In this document: positions 1 through 6,349 of the stretch, piece by piece
How the letters are laid out: each line of letters opens with the position of its first letter
Position numbering within the stretch: position 1 is the stretch's first letter
Assembly: GCA_027031685.1 (NCBI GenBank)
Contig: JALVPS010000113.1
Coordinates: 1-6,349 of the forward strand
From: Gammaproteobacteria bacterium
Lineage (GTDB): Bacteria > Pseudomonadota > Gammaproteobacteria > UWMA-0217
DNA length: 6,349 nt
Direction of reading: 5' to 3'
Made by a program: the position numbers and the translations under genes
The notes under the pieces: generated by a model
Seen by the model: the letters and a program-made list of their open reading frames with translations, nothing else
The model's database searches: none
Told to the model about the DNA's origin: nothing

Positions 1-1
1 C

Positions 2-771
<770 letters not shown>

Positions 772-775
<4 letters not shown>

Positions 776-1104
776 GCGGGCACGAGGACGTCCTGGCGCG
801 GCTGGCCGACGTGCTTGAGGCGCGCAAGCAGGCCGACCCCGAGTCGTCCTACGTAGCCAGCCTGTACGCCAAGGGCCGGGACGCCATTCTCAAGAAGATC
901 GGCGAGGAGGCCACAGAGACGGTGATGGCCGGCAAGGACGGCGACCCGGACAAGGTCATTTATGAAACCGCGGATCTGTGGTTTCATAGCCTCATACTGC
1001 TCGCCGAGCAGGGGCTGCGCCCCGAGCAGGTTCTCGCCGAACTGGCGCGCCGCTTCGGCATCTCCGGCCACGCCGAAAAGGCCAGCCGGGGCGCCGGGCG
1101 CTAG
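772..1104 (+). CDS. hisE: Phosphoribosyl-ATP pyrophosphatase HisE
   Basis: HisE hydrolyses phosphoribosyl-ATP to phosphoribosyl-AMP and pyrophosphate, the second step of histidine synthesis, and has the all-α MazG-like fold. From a GTG start at 772 the protein is 110 residues, the usual size for a stand-alone HisE. This GTG overlaps the hisF stop codon (GTGA), giving coupled translation, and the N-terminus it produces (HEDVLARLADVLEARK) aligns with the family. A start further upstream would run inside hisF. The metal-binding signature is present: KKIGEEATE at 41-49 (Glu45, Glu46, Glu49) and YETADLWFH at 64-72 (Glu65, Asp68). There is no HisI (PRA-CH) domain fused to it and none between hisF and hisE. 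Codons 63-75 are unusually AT-rich for this region and form an inverted repeat, listed separately. The tat genes follow after 51 bases with no visible terminator, so read-through is likely. Confidence 0.95.
961..988 (+). repeat. Perfect 9-base inverted repeat inside hisE
   Basis: TATGAAACC (961-969) is the exact reverse complement of GGTTTCATA (980-988), separated by 10 bases. As RNA the pairing can continue inward as G·U, C-G and G·U, leaving a GAUC loop, so a stem of about 12 pairs is possible. The repeat falls on the conserved HisE codons 64-72 and depends on A/T-ending synonymous codons (TAT, GAA, TTT, CAT) that are uncommon in this very GC-rich window. The pairing is seen directly; any function, such as operator, RNA processing site or pause site, is inference. 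It lies about 170 bases upstream of the tatA start. Confidence 0.6.
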
Positions 1105-1143
1105 ATCGACGGCCAAATCAGGCAGCCCCACCGTTTCACAACC

Positions 1144-1150
1144 GGAGAAG
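1144..1150 (+). promoter_or_regulatory. Ribosome binding site of tatA
   Basis: GGAGAAG ends 5 bases before the tatA ATG at 1156. It is among the better Shine-Dalgarno matches in the window and contrasts with the weak sites before tatB and tatC. This fits the known need for TatA to be made in excess over TatB and TatC. Confidence 0.75.
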
Positions 1151-1155
1151 TCATC

Positions 1156-1383
1156 ATGGGTTTTGGTGGAATCAGTCCCTGGTCCCTGTTGCTCATCCTG
1201 CTGATCGTGCTGCTGCTGTTCGGCACCAAGCGGCTCAAGAACCTGGGCGGCGACCTGGGCGGCGCGATCAAGAGCTTCAAGAAGGCCATGCAGGAGGGCG
1301 AGGCGGAGCCCGCGCCCAAGATCACCAAGGAAGGGCAGGAGAAGGTCATCGAGGGCAAGGTGGAGGAGAAGGACAAGGCCTGA
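1156..1383 (+). CDS. tatA: Sec-independent protein translocase subunit TatA
   Basis: TatA is the abundant small component of the twin-arginine translocase. It oligomerises in the inner membrane when folded Tat substrates engage the TatBC receptor. The 75-residue protein has the expected order: short periplasmic N-terminus (GGIS at 4-7), one transmembrane helix at about 8-22, the FGTK hinge at 22-25, an amphipathic helix at about 26-45 (LKNLGGDLGGAIKSFKKAM), then a short charged tail rich in Glu and Lys. Gly23 of the hinge and Phe41 in the amphipathic helix match conserved TatA positions. The polar N-terminal helix position occupied by Gln8 in E. coli TatA is Ser10 here. The start is fixed by the strong ribosome binding site at 1144-1150. 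It follows hisE by 51 bases and is separated from tatB by 146 bases, unusually far for these partners. Confidence 0.96.
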   Translation: MGFGGISPWSLLLILLIVLLLFGTKRLKNLGGDLGGAIKSFKKAMQEGEAEPAPKITKEGQEKVIEGKVEEKDKA

Positions 1384-1487
1384 CGACCGTGGGGATTCTG
1401 CTCATGGGGCGCGACAGGGCGTTGAAAATGGCCTCGAAGCGGCGCGGCTGTCCCGTGGCAGCCCGAGCCACGCCGCCCGTGCCCGCC

Positions 1488-1503
1488 CGCTCGTGCCCGA
1501 GCG
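1488..1503 (+). repeat. Short stem-loop in the tatA–tatB spacer
   Basis: CGCTCG (1488-1493) and CGAGCG (1498-1503) are perfect reverse complements around a TGCC loop, giving a compact 6-pair GC-rich hairpin that ends 26 bases before the tatB ATG. A weaker hairpin, GGCTG (1446-1450) with CAGCC (1459-1463), lies upstream. CGAGC at 1464-1468 could compete for the same GCTCG strand. No T-run follows, so it is not a classical intrinsic terminator. The rest of the 1384-1529 spacer shows no convincing gene. A role in lowering TatB relative to TatA, or in mRNA processing, is inference; short GC-rich stems also arise by chance at this base composition. Confidence 0.4.
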
Positions 1504-1529
1504 ACCCGACACCCCGCTGAGTCCGCATC

Positions 1530-1943
1530 ATGCTCGATATCGGTTTCTGGGAACTGGTGGTCATTGCCGTGCTGGCCCTCATCGTCATCGGGCCGGAACG
1601 GCTGCCGGAGGTGGCCCGCAAGGTGGGCTACTGGACGGGCCGCGCGCGGCGCTTCGTGGCCAGCGTGCGCTCGGAGATCGAGCGTGAGCTGCGCACCGAG
1701 GAGCTGGAGCGCATGCTCAACGAGCAGAACAAGCAGATCCAGGAGCTGCGCGGCATGCTGAACGAGACCCGCCACTTCACCGAGCAGACGCTGGAAGAGA
1801 CCGGCTACCTGGTCAAGGCGCGCCCCGACCAGCCCGCCGACAAGGCCCCACGGCAAGACGACCCGCCGCCCCGCCTGAGCGAGACGCGCGACACGGAGGA
1901 ACCGTCCGCCGCCCCCGCCGCGGCCCCACGCGAGCATGGCTGA
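1530..1943 (+). CDS. tatB: Sec-independent protein translocase subunit TatB
   Basis: TatB pairs with TatC to form the twin-arginine signal-peptide receptor in the inner membrane. The 137-residue protein begins MLDIGFWELVVIA, with the Glu8 characteristic of TatB in its transmembrane helix (about 4-20) and the Gly21-Pro22 hinge that marks TatB rather than TatA. An amphipathic helix at about 23-48 is followed by a long charged, probably coiled helix at about 49-92. A Pro/Ala/Asp/Glu-rich tail at about 98-137 is likely disordered. The length is close to that of other proteobacterial TatB proteins, though shorter than the E. coli protein. The ATG has only a weak Shine-Dalgarno candidate (TGAG, 1518-1521), so output may be low or dependent on upstream translation and structure. 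The 3' end overlaps tatC by 8 bases, indicating coupled translation of the two receptor subunits. Confidence 0.95.
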   Translation: MLDIGFWELVVIAVLALIVIGPERLPEVARKVGYWTGRARRFVASVRSEIERELRTEELERMLNEQNKQIQELRGMLNETRHFTEQTLEETGYLVKARPDQPADKAPRQDDPPPRLSETRDTEEPSAAPAAAPREHG

Positions 1944-3135
1944 CCGCGGCGGCTCCGAACAATCCATGAAGGAAATGGGCTTCCTCAGCCACCTCATCGA
2001 GCTGAGGGACCGGCTCATGCGCGCCCTGCTGGCCATCGGCGTGGCTACGCTGGTGCTGTTCCCCTTCTCCAAGCAGCTGTACGCCTTCCTGGCCGCCCCT
2101 CTGCTGGAGAAGCTGGCCGGCGGGCAGATGATCGCCACCGGCGTGGCGGCGCCCTTTCTGGCCCCCTTCAAGCTGGTGCTGGTGCTGGCCATCGTCATCA
2201 CCGTCCCCTACCTGCTGCACCAGCTGTGGTCCTTCGTGGCCCCCGGCCTGTACCAGCACGAAAAACGCCTCGCCCTGCCGCTGCTGGTGTCCAGCGTGGT
2301 GCTCTTCTATCTGGGCATGGCCTTCGCCTACTTCGTGGTCTTTCCCCTGGTGTTCGGCTTCTTCACCAGCGTGGCCCCGGAGGGCGTGCAGGTGGCGCCC
2401 GACATCAGCGAATACCTCAACTTCACCCTCAAGCTGTTCCTGGCCTTCGGCATCGCCTTCGAGGTGCCGGTGGCCACCGTGCTGGTCATCTGGACCGGCA
2501 TGGTCAGCGCCGAGAAGCTGGCCCGCCTGCGGCCGTACATTATCGTCGTCGCCTTCACCGTGGGCATGCTCATGACCCCGCCGGACGTGGTGTCGCAGGT
2601 GCTGCTCGCCGTGCCCATGTGGCTGCTGTTCGAACTGGGCCTGCTGTTCTCGCGCTACTTCGTCAAGCCGCGCCCGGCCGAGGCGGACGAGGCCGAGCTG
2701 CCGGTGCCCGCCGCGGCCGGCACCGCGGCGGCCGCCGGTGCTGGCGCCTCCGGCATGCAGCAGGCCTTCGAGGACGCCCTCGTCGCCGAGGACCACCCCT
2801 ATCGCCCCCTCACCGAGGAGGAGATGGACGCCGAACTGGACCGTCTGGAGGAAGAGGAGGACGAGGACGACCCCTGGGCGGACGACGACGAGGCCGGCGA
2901 GTTTGGTGAGGACGATGAAGACGGCGAGGACCGCGACGACGCGCCGGCCGCGGAGGCGGAGCGCCCGGGCCTGACGGAGGCCGGTGACGGGGCCGTGCCG
3001 CCGACCGGGGCCGATGAGCCGGCCCGTGACGATGCCGCCAGCCCCGCCGGCGACGGGGAGGGCAGCGACGAGGCGGCCGGCGACGCCGCACCCGACGGGG
3101 GGCATCCCGAATCCGGCGCGCCGCCCAAGGGCTGA
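1936..3135 (+). CDS. tatC: Sec-independent protein translocase subunit TatC with acidic C-terminal extension
   Basis: TatC is the polytopic inner-membrane core of the twin-arginine translocase and binds the RR signal peptide. Residues about 15-243 form the normal six-helix domain. Signatures include SHLIELRDRL at 18-27 (Glu22, E. coli E15), AAPLLEKL at 53-60, APGLYQHEKR at 102-111 (Glu109, E. coli E103), AFEVPVA at 174-180 (Glu176, E. coli E170) and TPPDV at 214-218 (Asp217, E. coli D211). All signal-peptide-binding residues I can align are kept. At 399 residues it is far longer than the usual ~250, because of an acidic, Ala/Pro/Gly-rich tail after residue ~245. The ATG at 1936 overlaps the end of tatB and lacks its own ribosome binding site, so translation is probably coupled. 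Met11 (base 1966) is an alternative start that would still keep the whole conserved domain. Confidence 0.95.
   Translation: MADRGGSEQSMKEMGFLSHLIELRDRLMRALLAIGVATLVLFPFSKQLYAFLAAPLLEKLAGGQMIATGVAAPFLAPFKLVLVLAIVITVPYLLHQLWSFVAPGLYQHEKRLALPLLVSSVVLFYLGMAFAYFVVFPLVFGFFTSVAPEGVQVAPDISEYLNFTLKLFLAFGIAFEVPVATVLVIWTGMVSAEKLARLRPYIIVVAFTVGMLMTPPDVVSQVLLAVPMWLLFELGLLFSRYFVKPRPAEADEAELPVPAAAGTAAAAGAGASGMQQAFEDALVAEDHPYRPLTEEEMDAELDRLEEEEDEDDPWADDDEAGEFGEDDEDGEDRDDAPAAEAERPGLTEAGDGAVPPTGADEPARDDAASPAGDGEGSDEAAGDAAPDGGHPESGAPPKG
2680..3132 (+). other. Acidic low-complexity C-terminal tail of TatC
   Basis: This segment codes for TatC residues 249-399, beyond the sixth transmembrane helix and predicted to lie in the cytoplasm. 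Three parts can be seen: an Ala/Gly-rich linker (about 256-273); a segment with possible helical content, HPYRPLTEEEMDAELDRLEE at 287-306; and an Asp/Glu-dense run (about 304-335) followed by a Pro/Ala/Gly/Asp tail to the end. The reading frame is intact and continues directly from the core, with no sign of frameshift. The 287-306 block looks less like random low complexity than the rest and could be a short conserved docking motif; that is inference. The corresponding tail of E. coli TatC is short but also acidic. Confidence 0.8.
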
Positions 3136-3173
3136 GGCCGCTCCCGGCCCCTACGGCGGCGCGCCCCTTTCCT

Positions 3174-3182
3174 TGCTACAAT
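3174..3182 (+). promoter_or_regulatory. Probable extended -10 promoter for gpmI
   Basis: TG-C-TACAAT (TG at 3174-3175, hexamer at 3177-3182) matches the extended -10 element of σ70 promoters with one mismatch in the hexamer. It sits in the only AT-rich patch of the 74-base tatC–gpmI gap. A start around 3189 would leave a leader of roughly 20 bases before the gpmI ATG. I see no -35 hexamer at the expected distance, which an extended -10 can tolerate. It suggests gpmI is not solely dependent on the tat operon. Confidence 0.5.
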
Positions 3183-3200
3183 CGCGCTCCGACGGATCAG

Positions 3201-3206
3201 AGCAGG
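3201..3206 (+). promoter_or_regulatory. Ribosome binding site of gpmI
   Basis: AGCAGG differs from AGGAGG at one base. It lies 3 bases before the ATG at 3210 and 6 bases before the adjacent ATG at 3213, so the second of the tandem ATGs has the better spacing. The internal ATG at 3261, where family homology begins, has no comparable site upstream, which supports translation of the basic leader. Confidence 0.5.
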
Positions 3207-3209
3207 CCC

Positions 3210-4781
3210 ATGATGCCACACCGAAAGTCCCACCACCGCCCTCCCCCGCGCCGCAAGACCATGCTGGTCATCCTGGATGGCTTCGGCCTCAATCCCTCCA
3301 AACGGCACAACGCTGTGGCGGAGGCCGACACGCCCCGGCTGGACGAGTACTTCGCCCGCTACCCGCACACCACACTGGAGGCCTCGGGGCGCGCCGTGGG
3401 CCTGCCGGTGGGGCAGTTCGGCAACTCCGAGGTGGGCCACTTCACCCTGGGCTGCGGCTCGGTGGTGCGCCAGGACCTGGTGCGCATCGACGACGCCATC
3501 GAGGATGGCAGCTTCTTCGAGAACAACGTACTGCTGGACGCGCTGGATCAGGCGCGTACCAACAAGCGGCCCATCCACTTGCTGGGGCTGGTCTCGGACG
3601 GCGGCGTGCACAGCCATATCCGCCATCTGTTCGCACTCATCAAGATGTGCCGCAAGAACAACGTCGAGCCGGTGGTGCACGTCATCACCGACGGGCGCGA
3701 CACGCCGCCCAAGTCGGCCCTCAAGTACATGGACGAACTGGAGAAGCGCCTGGCCAAGGCCAAGGGCAAGATCAGCACCATCGTCGGCCGCTTCTACGCC
3801 ATGGACCGCGACTGCCGCTGGGAGCGCACCAAGGTGGCCTGGGACCTGATCGTCAACGGCGTCGGCAGGCAGGTGAAGACCCCCTCCCTGGGCATTCTGG
3901 CCTGCTACGAGCGGGGCAATACGGACGAGTTCCTGGAACCCATGATCCTGCCCAATGCCGAGCTCATCCAGCCCGACGACGCGCTGATCTTCTTCAACTT
4001 CCGCAACGACCGGCCGCGCCAGCTGGCCGAGGCCTTGGGCATGGAGGACTTCGACGAGTTCGACCGCGGCGACTATGAGCCGGTCACCGTCACCTGTCTC
4101 ACCAAGTACGACAACAAGCTGCTGGCGCCCATCGCCTTCCCGCCCGAGCGCCCCAAGCAGAACCTGTCCAAGGCGGTGTCCATGTCGGGCTACCCGCAGT
4201 TCCACTGTGCCGAGACGGAGAAATACGCCCACGTCACCTTCTTCTTCAACGGTGGCCGCGAGCCGCCCTACGCCGGCGAGGACCGCCTCATGATCCCCTC
4301 GCCGCCGGTGGAGACCTACGACGAGGCGCCGGAGATGAGCGCCGAGCCGGTGGCCGACGCGGTCATCGAGGCCATCGAGGCGGACAAGTACGCCTTCATC
4401 GTCGTCAACTTCGCCAACGGCGACATGGTGGGCCACACCGCCAAGCGCGAGCCCATCATCCGCGCCGTGGAATGGATGGACCGCCAGGTGGGGCGTGTGC
4501 TGGACGCCGCGGTGGCCAAGGGCTACTCCGTGGTGGTCACCGCCGACCATGGCAATTGCGACGAGTACGTGGACCCCTACACCGGCGAGCCGCACACCCA
4601 GCACACCGCCTACCCCGTGCCCTGCCTGGTCATCGACGGCAGCTACTGGCAGCTGGCCACCGGCGGTGGGCTGGGCAACGTGGCGCCCACCATCCTGCAG
4701 CTCATGGGGTTGCAGAAGCCGGACGGCATCGAGTGCGAGTCCCTGCTGCTCAAGGAGCTGGGGCCGGTGTCCATGGATTGA
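3210..4781 (+). CDS. gpmI: 2,3-bisphosphoglycerate-independent phosphoglycerate mutase
   Basis: GpmI interconverts 3- and 2-phosphoglycerate in glycolysis and gluconeogenesis. It is a two-domain, Mn-dependent enzyme of the alkaline phosphatase superfamily, working through a phosphoserine. The 523 residues compare with about 514 in E. coli. Active-site elements in order are ILDGFG (Asp23, metal), GNSEVGH (Ser73 nucleophile), GGVHSH (His134), DGRDTPP (161-167), GRFYAMDRD (Arg194, Arg200), NFRNDRPR (Arg265, Arg268), ETEKYAHVTFFFNGG (Lys338), NGDMVGHT (Asp405, His409), ADHGN (Asp446, His447) and HTQH (His465). All expected metal and catalytic residues are present. The first 17 residues are a basic, His/Pro-rich stretch before homology begins at Met18. 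Tandem ATGs at 3210 and 3213 are both served by the AGCAGG site; Met18 (base 3261) is an alternative start. A promoter-like element lies just upstream, and the next gene is 99 bases downstream. Confidence 0.97.
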   Translation: MMPHRKSHHRPPPRRKTMLVILDGFGLNPSKRHNAVAEADTPRLDEYFARYPHTTLEASGRAVGLPVGQFGNSEVGHFTLGCGSVVRQDLVRIDDAIEDGSFFENNVLLDALDQARTNKRPIHLLGLVSDGGVHSHIRHLFALIKMCRKNNVEPVVHVITDGRDTPPKSALKYMDELEKRLAKAKGKISTIVGRFYAMDRDCRWERTKVAWDLIVNGVGRQVKTPSLGILACYERGNTDEFLEPMILPNAELIQPDDALIFFNFRNDRPRQLAEALGMEDFDEFDRGDYEPVTVTCLTKYDNKLLAPIAFPPERPKQNLSKAVSMSGYPQFHCAETEKYAHVTFFFNGGREPPYAGEDRLMIPSPPVETYDEAPEMSAEPVADAVIEAIEADKYAFIVVNFANGDMVGHTAKREPIIRAVEWMDRQVGRVLDAAVAKGYSVVVTADHGNCDEYVDPYTGEPHTQHTAYPVPCLVIDGSYWQLATGGGLGNVAPTILQLMGLQKPDGIECESLLLKELGPVSMD

Positions 4782-4864
4782 GGCGAGCGCACCGGTTCAG
4801 CATGGTTTAAGCCGCCTCCGGCATCCTCTCGCCGCTGCGGCCCGGTGGCGGCGGCGTCACCCAC

Positions 4865-4870
4865 AAGGAA
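4865..4870 (+). promoter_or_regulatory. Ribosome binding site of the MoxR-type ATPase gene
   Basis: AAGGAA lies 10 bases before the ATG at 4881. It decides the start: the same frame is open back to a GTG at 4845, but that would place the ribosome binding site inside the gene and add 12 residues with no family counterpart. Confidence 0.65.
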
Positions 4871-4880
4871 AACACGCACC

Positions 4881-5852
<972 letters not shown>

Positions 5853-5854
5853 CC

Positions 5855-6349
5855 ATGTCCGACCCCGTCCGCGCGGAGCTGACCGAGCTGCTGCACCTGC
5901 GCGCCGCCGCCCGCCAGTTGCCGGCCGGCGGCCTCGGTCCGGCCCGCGCCGCGCGCGCCGGCAGCCACCGCGCCGTGTGGCGCGGCCTGGGGCTGGAGTT
6001 CGACGAGGTGCGCGCCTACCAGCCCGGCGACGACCCGCGCACCATCGACTGGCGCGTCACCGCCCGCCGCGGCCGCCCCCACACCAAGCGCTTCCGCGAG
6101 GAGCGCGAGCGCCCCGTCCTGCTGCTGGTGGACCTGGGCCCCGGCATGTACTTCGCCAGCCGCGGCGTCTTCAAGCAGGTGCAGGCCGCCCGCCTGGCCG
6201 CCCTGCTGGCTTGGCGGGCGGAGCGCCACGGCGACCGCGTGGGCGGCCTGGTGTACGACGCCCACGGCCACGACGAGCTGCCCCCGCGCAGCCGCCGCGC
6301 CGGCGTGCTGGCCCTGCTGCGCGCCCTCACCGCCCGCCAGGCGCGCAGC
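5855..6349 (+). CDS. DUF58 domain-containing protein (partial, 3' end outside window)
   Basis: The first 165 residues are present; the reading frame is open to the window edge with no stop. It starts at an ATG two bases after the stop of the MoxR gene and has no clear ribosome binding site, so translation is probably coupled. The DUF58 signature is clear: EFDEVRAYQPGDDPRTIDW at 48-66, then ARRGRPHTKRFREERERP (70-87) leading into a von Willebrand A-like β-strand and VDLGPGM (92-98). Asp93 starts a MIDAS-like site, but the usual two serines of DxSxS are both Gly (95 and 97). The following GVFKQVQAARLAALLAW (104-120) fits the family's next helix. No transmembrane segment is visible in this part, unlike longer DUF58 proteins with N-terminal membrane helices. 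DUF58 proteins have no well-defined biochemical role; they travel with MoxR and BatA/BatB-type proteins, which would be expected downstream. Confidence 0.9.
   Translation, partial: MSDPVRAELTELLHLRAAARQLPAGGLGPARAARAGSHRAVWRGLGLEFDEVRAYQPGDDPRTIDWRVTARRGRPHTKRFREERERPVLLLVDLGPGMYFASRGVFKQVQAARLAALLAWRAERHGDRVGGLVYDAHGHDELPPRSRRAGVLALLRALTARQARS

Noticed and set aside
1422..1450. TTGAAA at 1422-1427 as the -35 element of a separate tatB promoter
   Set aside because: The position 17 bases downstream reads CGGCTG, with no resemblance to a -10 hexamer.
1384..1529. A small gene in the tatA–tatB gap
   Set aside because: An open frame crosses the gap, but it has no good start with a ribosome binding site and runs into tatB in a different frame; its composition is Arg/Pro/Ala noise typical of GC-rich DNA.
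1813..3105. A 430-codon open frame on the minus strand, opposite tatC
   Set aside because: It is a shadow of tatC, rich in His, Gln and Gly because it reads the complement of Asp/Glu/Leu codons; no ribosome binding site or domain was seen.
3136..3160. Possible terminator after tatC (GCCGC paired with GCGGC)
   Set aside because: Only a five-pair stem with a long loop, and no clear T-run; not distinguishable from background.
2799..4604. A 601-codon open frame on the minus strand, opposite tatC and gpmI
   Set aside because: It is antisense to two well-supported genes with catalytic motifs. Long antisense frames are expected at this high GC content, and its translation is a low-complexity Gly/Val/His/Ala mix with no recognisable domain.
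4790..4852. Nested GC-rich inverted repeats after gpmI (CACCGG 4790-4795 with CCGGTG 4842-4847; GCCGCC 4811-4816 with GGCGGC 4847-4852), considered as a terminator
   Set aside because: The arms are short, mutually overlapping and not followed by a T-run; pairings of this size are common by chance in such GC-rich DNA.
4845..4880. Upstream GTG start for the MoxR gene
   Set aside because: The AAGGAA site at 4865-4870 would lie inside the gene, and the 12 added residues resemble no MoxR N-terminus; ATG 4881 is preferred.

Overview
The window looks like a stretch of a very GC-rich gammaproteobacterial chromosome. Third codon positions are almost all G or C. The TatA, TatB, TatC and GpmI proteins read like divergent versions of the Escherichia coli proteins, and the his–tat gene neighbourhood is familiar from Pseudomonas and related groups. 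A purple-sulfur or Ectothiorhodospira-like lineage is a guess from base composition and gene order, not a demonstrated assignment. All genes are on the + strand, and I see no mobile element, tRNA, rRNA or CRISPR array.

Positions 1-1104 hold the end of a histidine biosynthesis cluster. hisF (glutamine-amidotransferase cyclase subunit) overlaps by 4 bases with hisE (phosphoribosyl-ATP pyrophosphatase). hisI, which often sits between or beside them, is not here. An unusually AT-rich patch inside hisE contains a perfect 9-base inverted repeat, the most unexpected structural signal in the window.

Positions 1144-3135 hold a complete twin-arginine translocase set, tatA, tatB and tatC. tatA has a strong ribosome binding site. 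tatB is separated from it by 146 bases holding a compact stem-loop and has only a weak ribosome binding site. tatC overlaps tatB by 8 bases. The encoded TatC has a normal six-helix core followed by a very acidic C-terminal extension of about 150 residues.

Positions 3174-4781 hold gpmI, the cofactor-independent phosphoglycerate mutase of glycolysis and gluconeogenesis. It appears to have its own extended -10 promoter. Positions 4881-6349 start a MoxR-type AAA+ ATPase / DUF58 operon, which in this type of cluster normally continues with von Willebrand factor A (BatA/BatB-like) and TPR proteins. The window ends inside the DUF58 gene.

The gene content is therefore mainly housekeeping and conserved, with no sign of a wholly new system. 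The points worth a second look are the hisE inverted repeat, the structured tatA–tatB spacer, the acidic TatC tail, the basic N-terminus of GpmI and the altered metal-site motif in the DUF58 protein. No gene-free stretch exceeds 300 bases; the gaps are 1105-1155, 1384-1529, 3136-3209 and 4782-4880.
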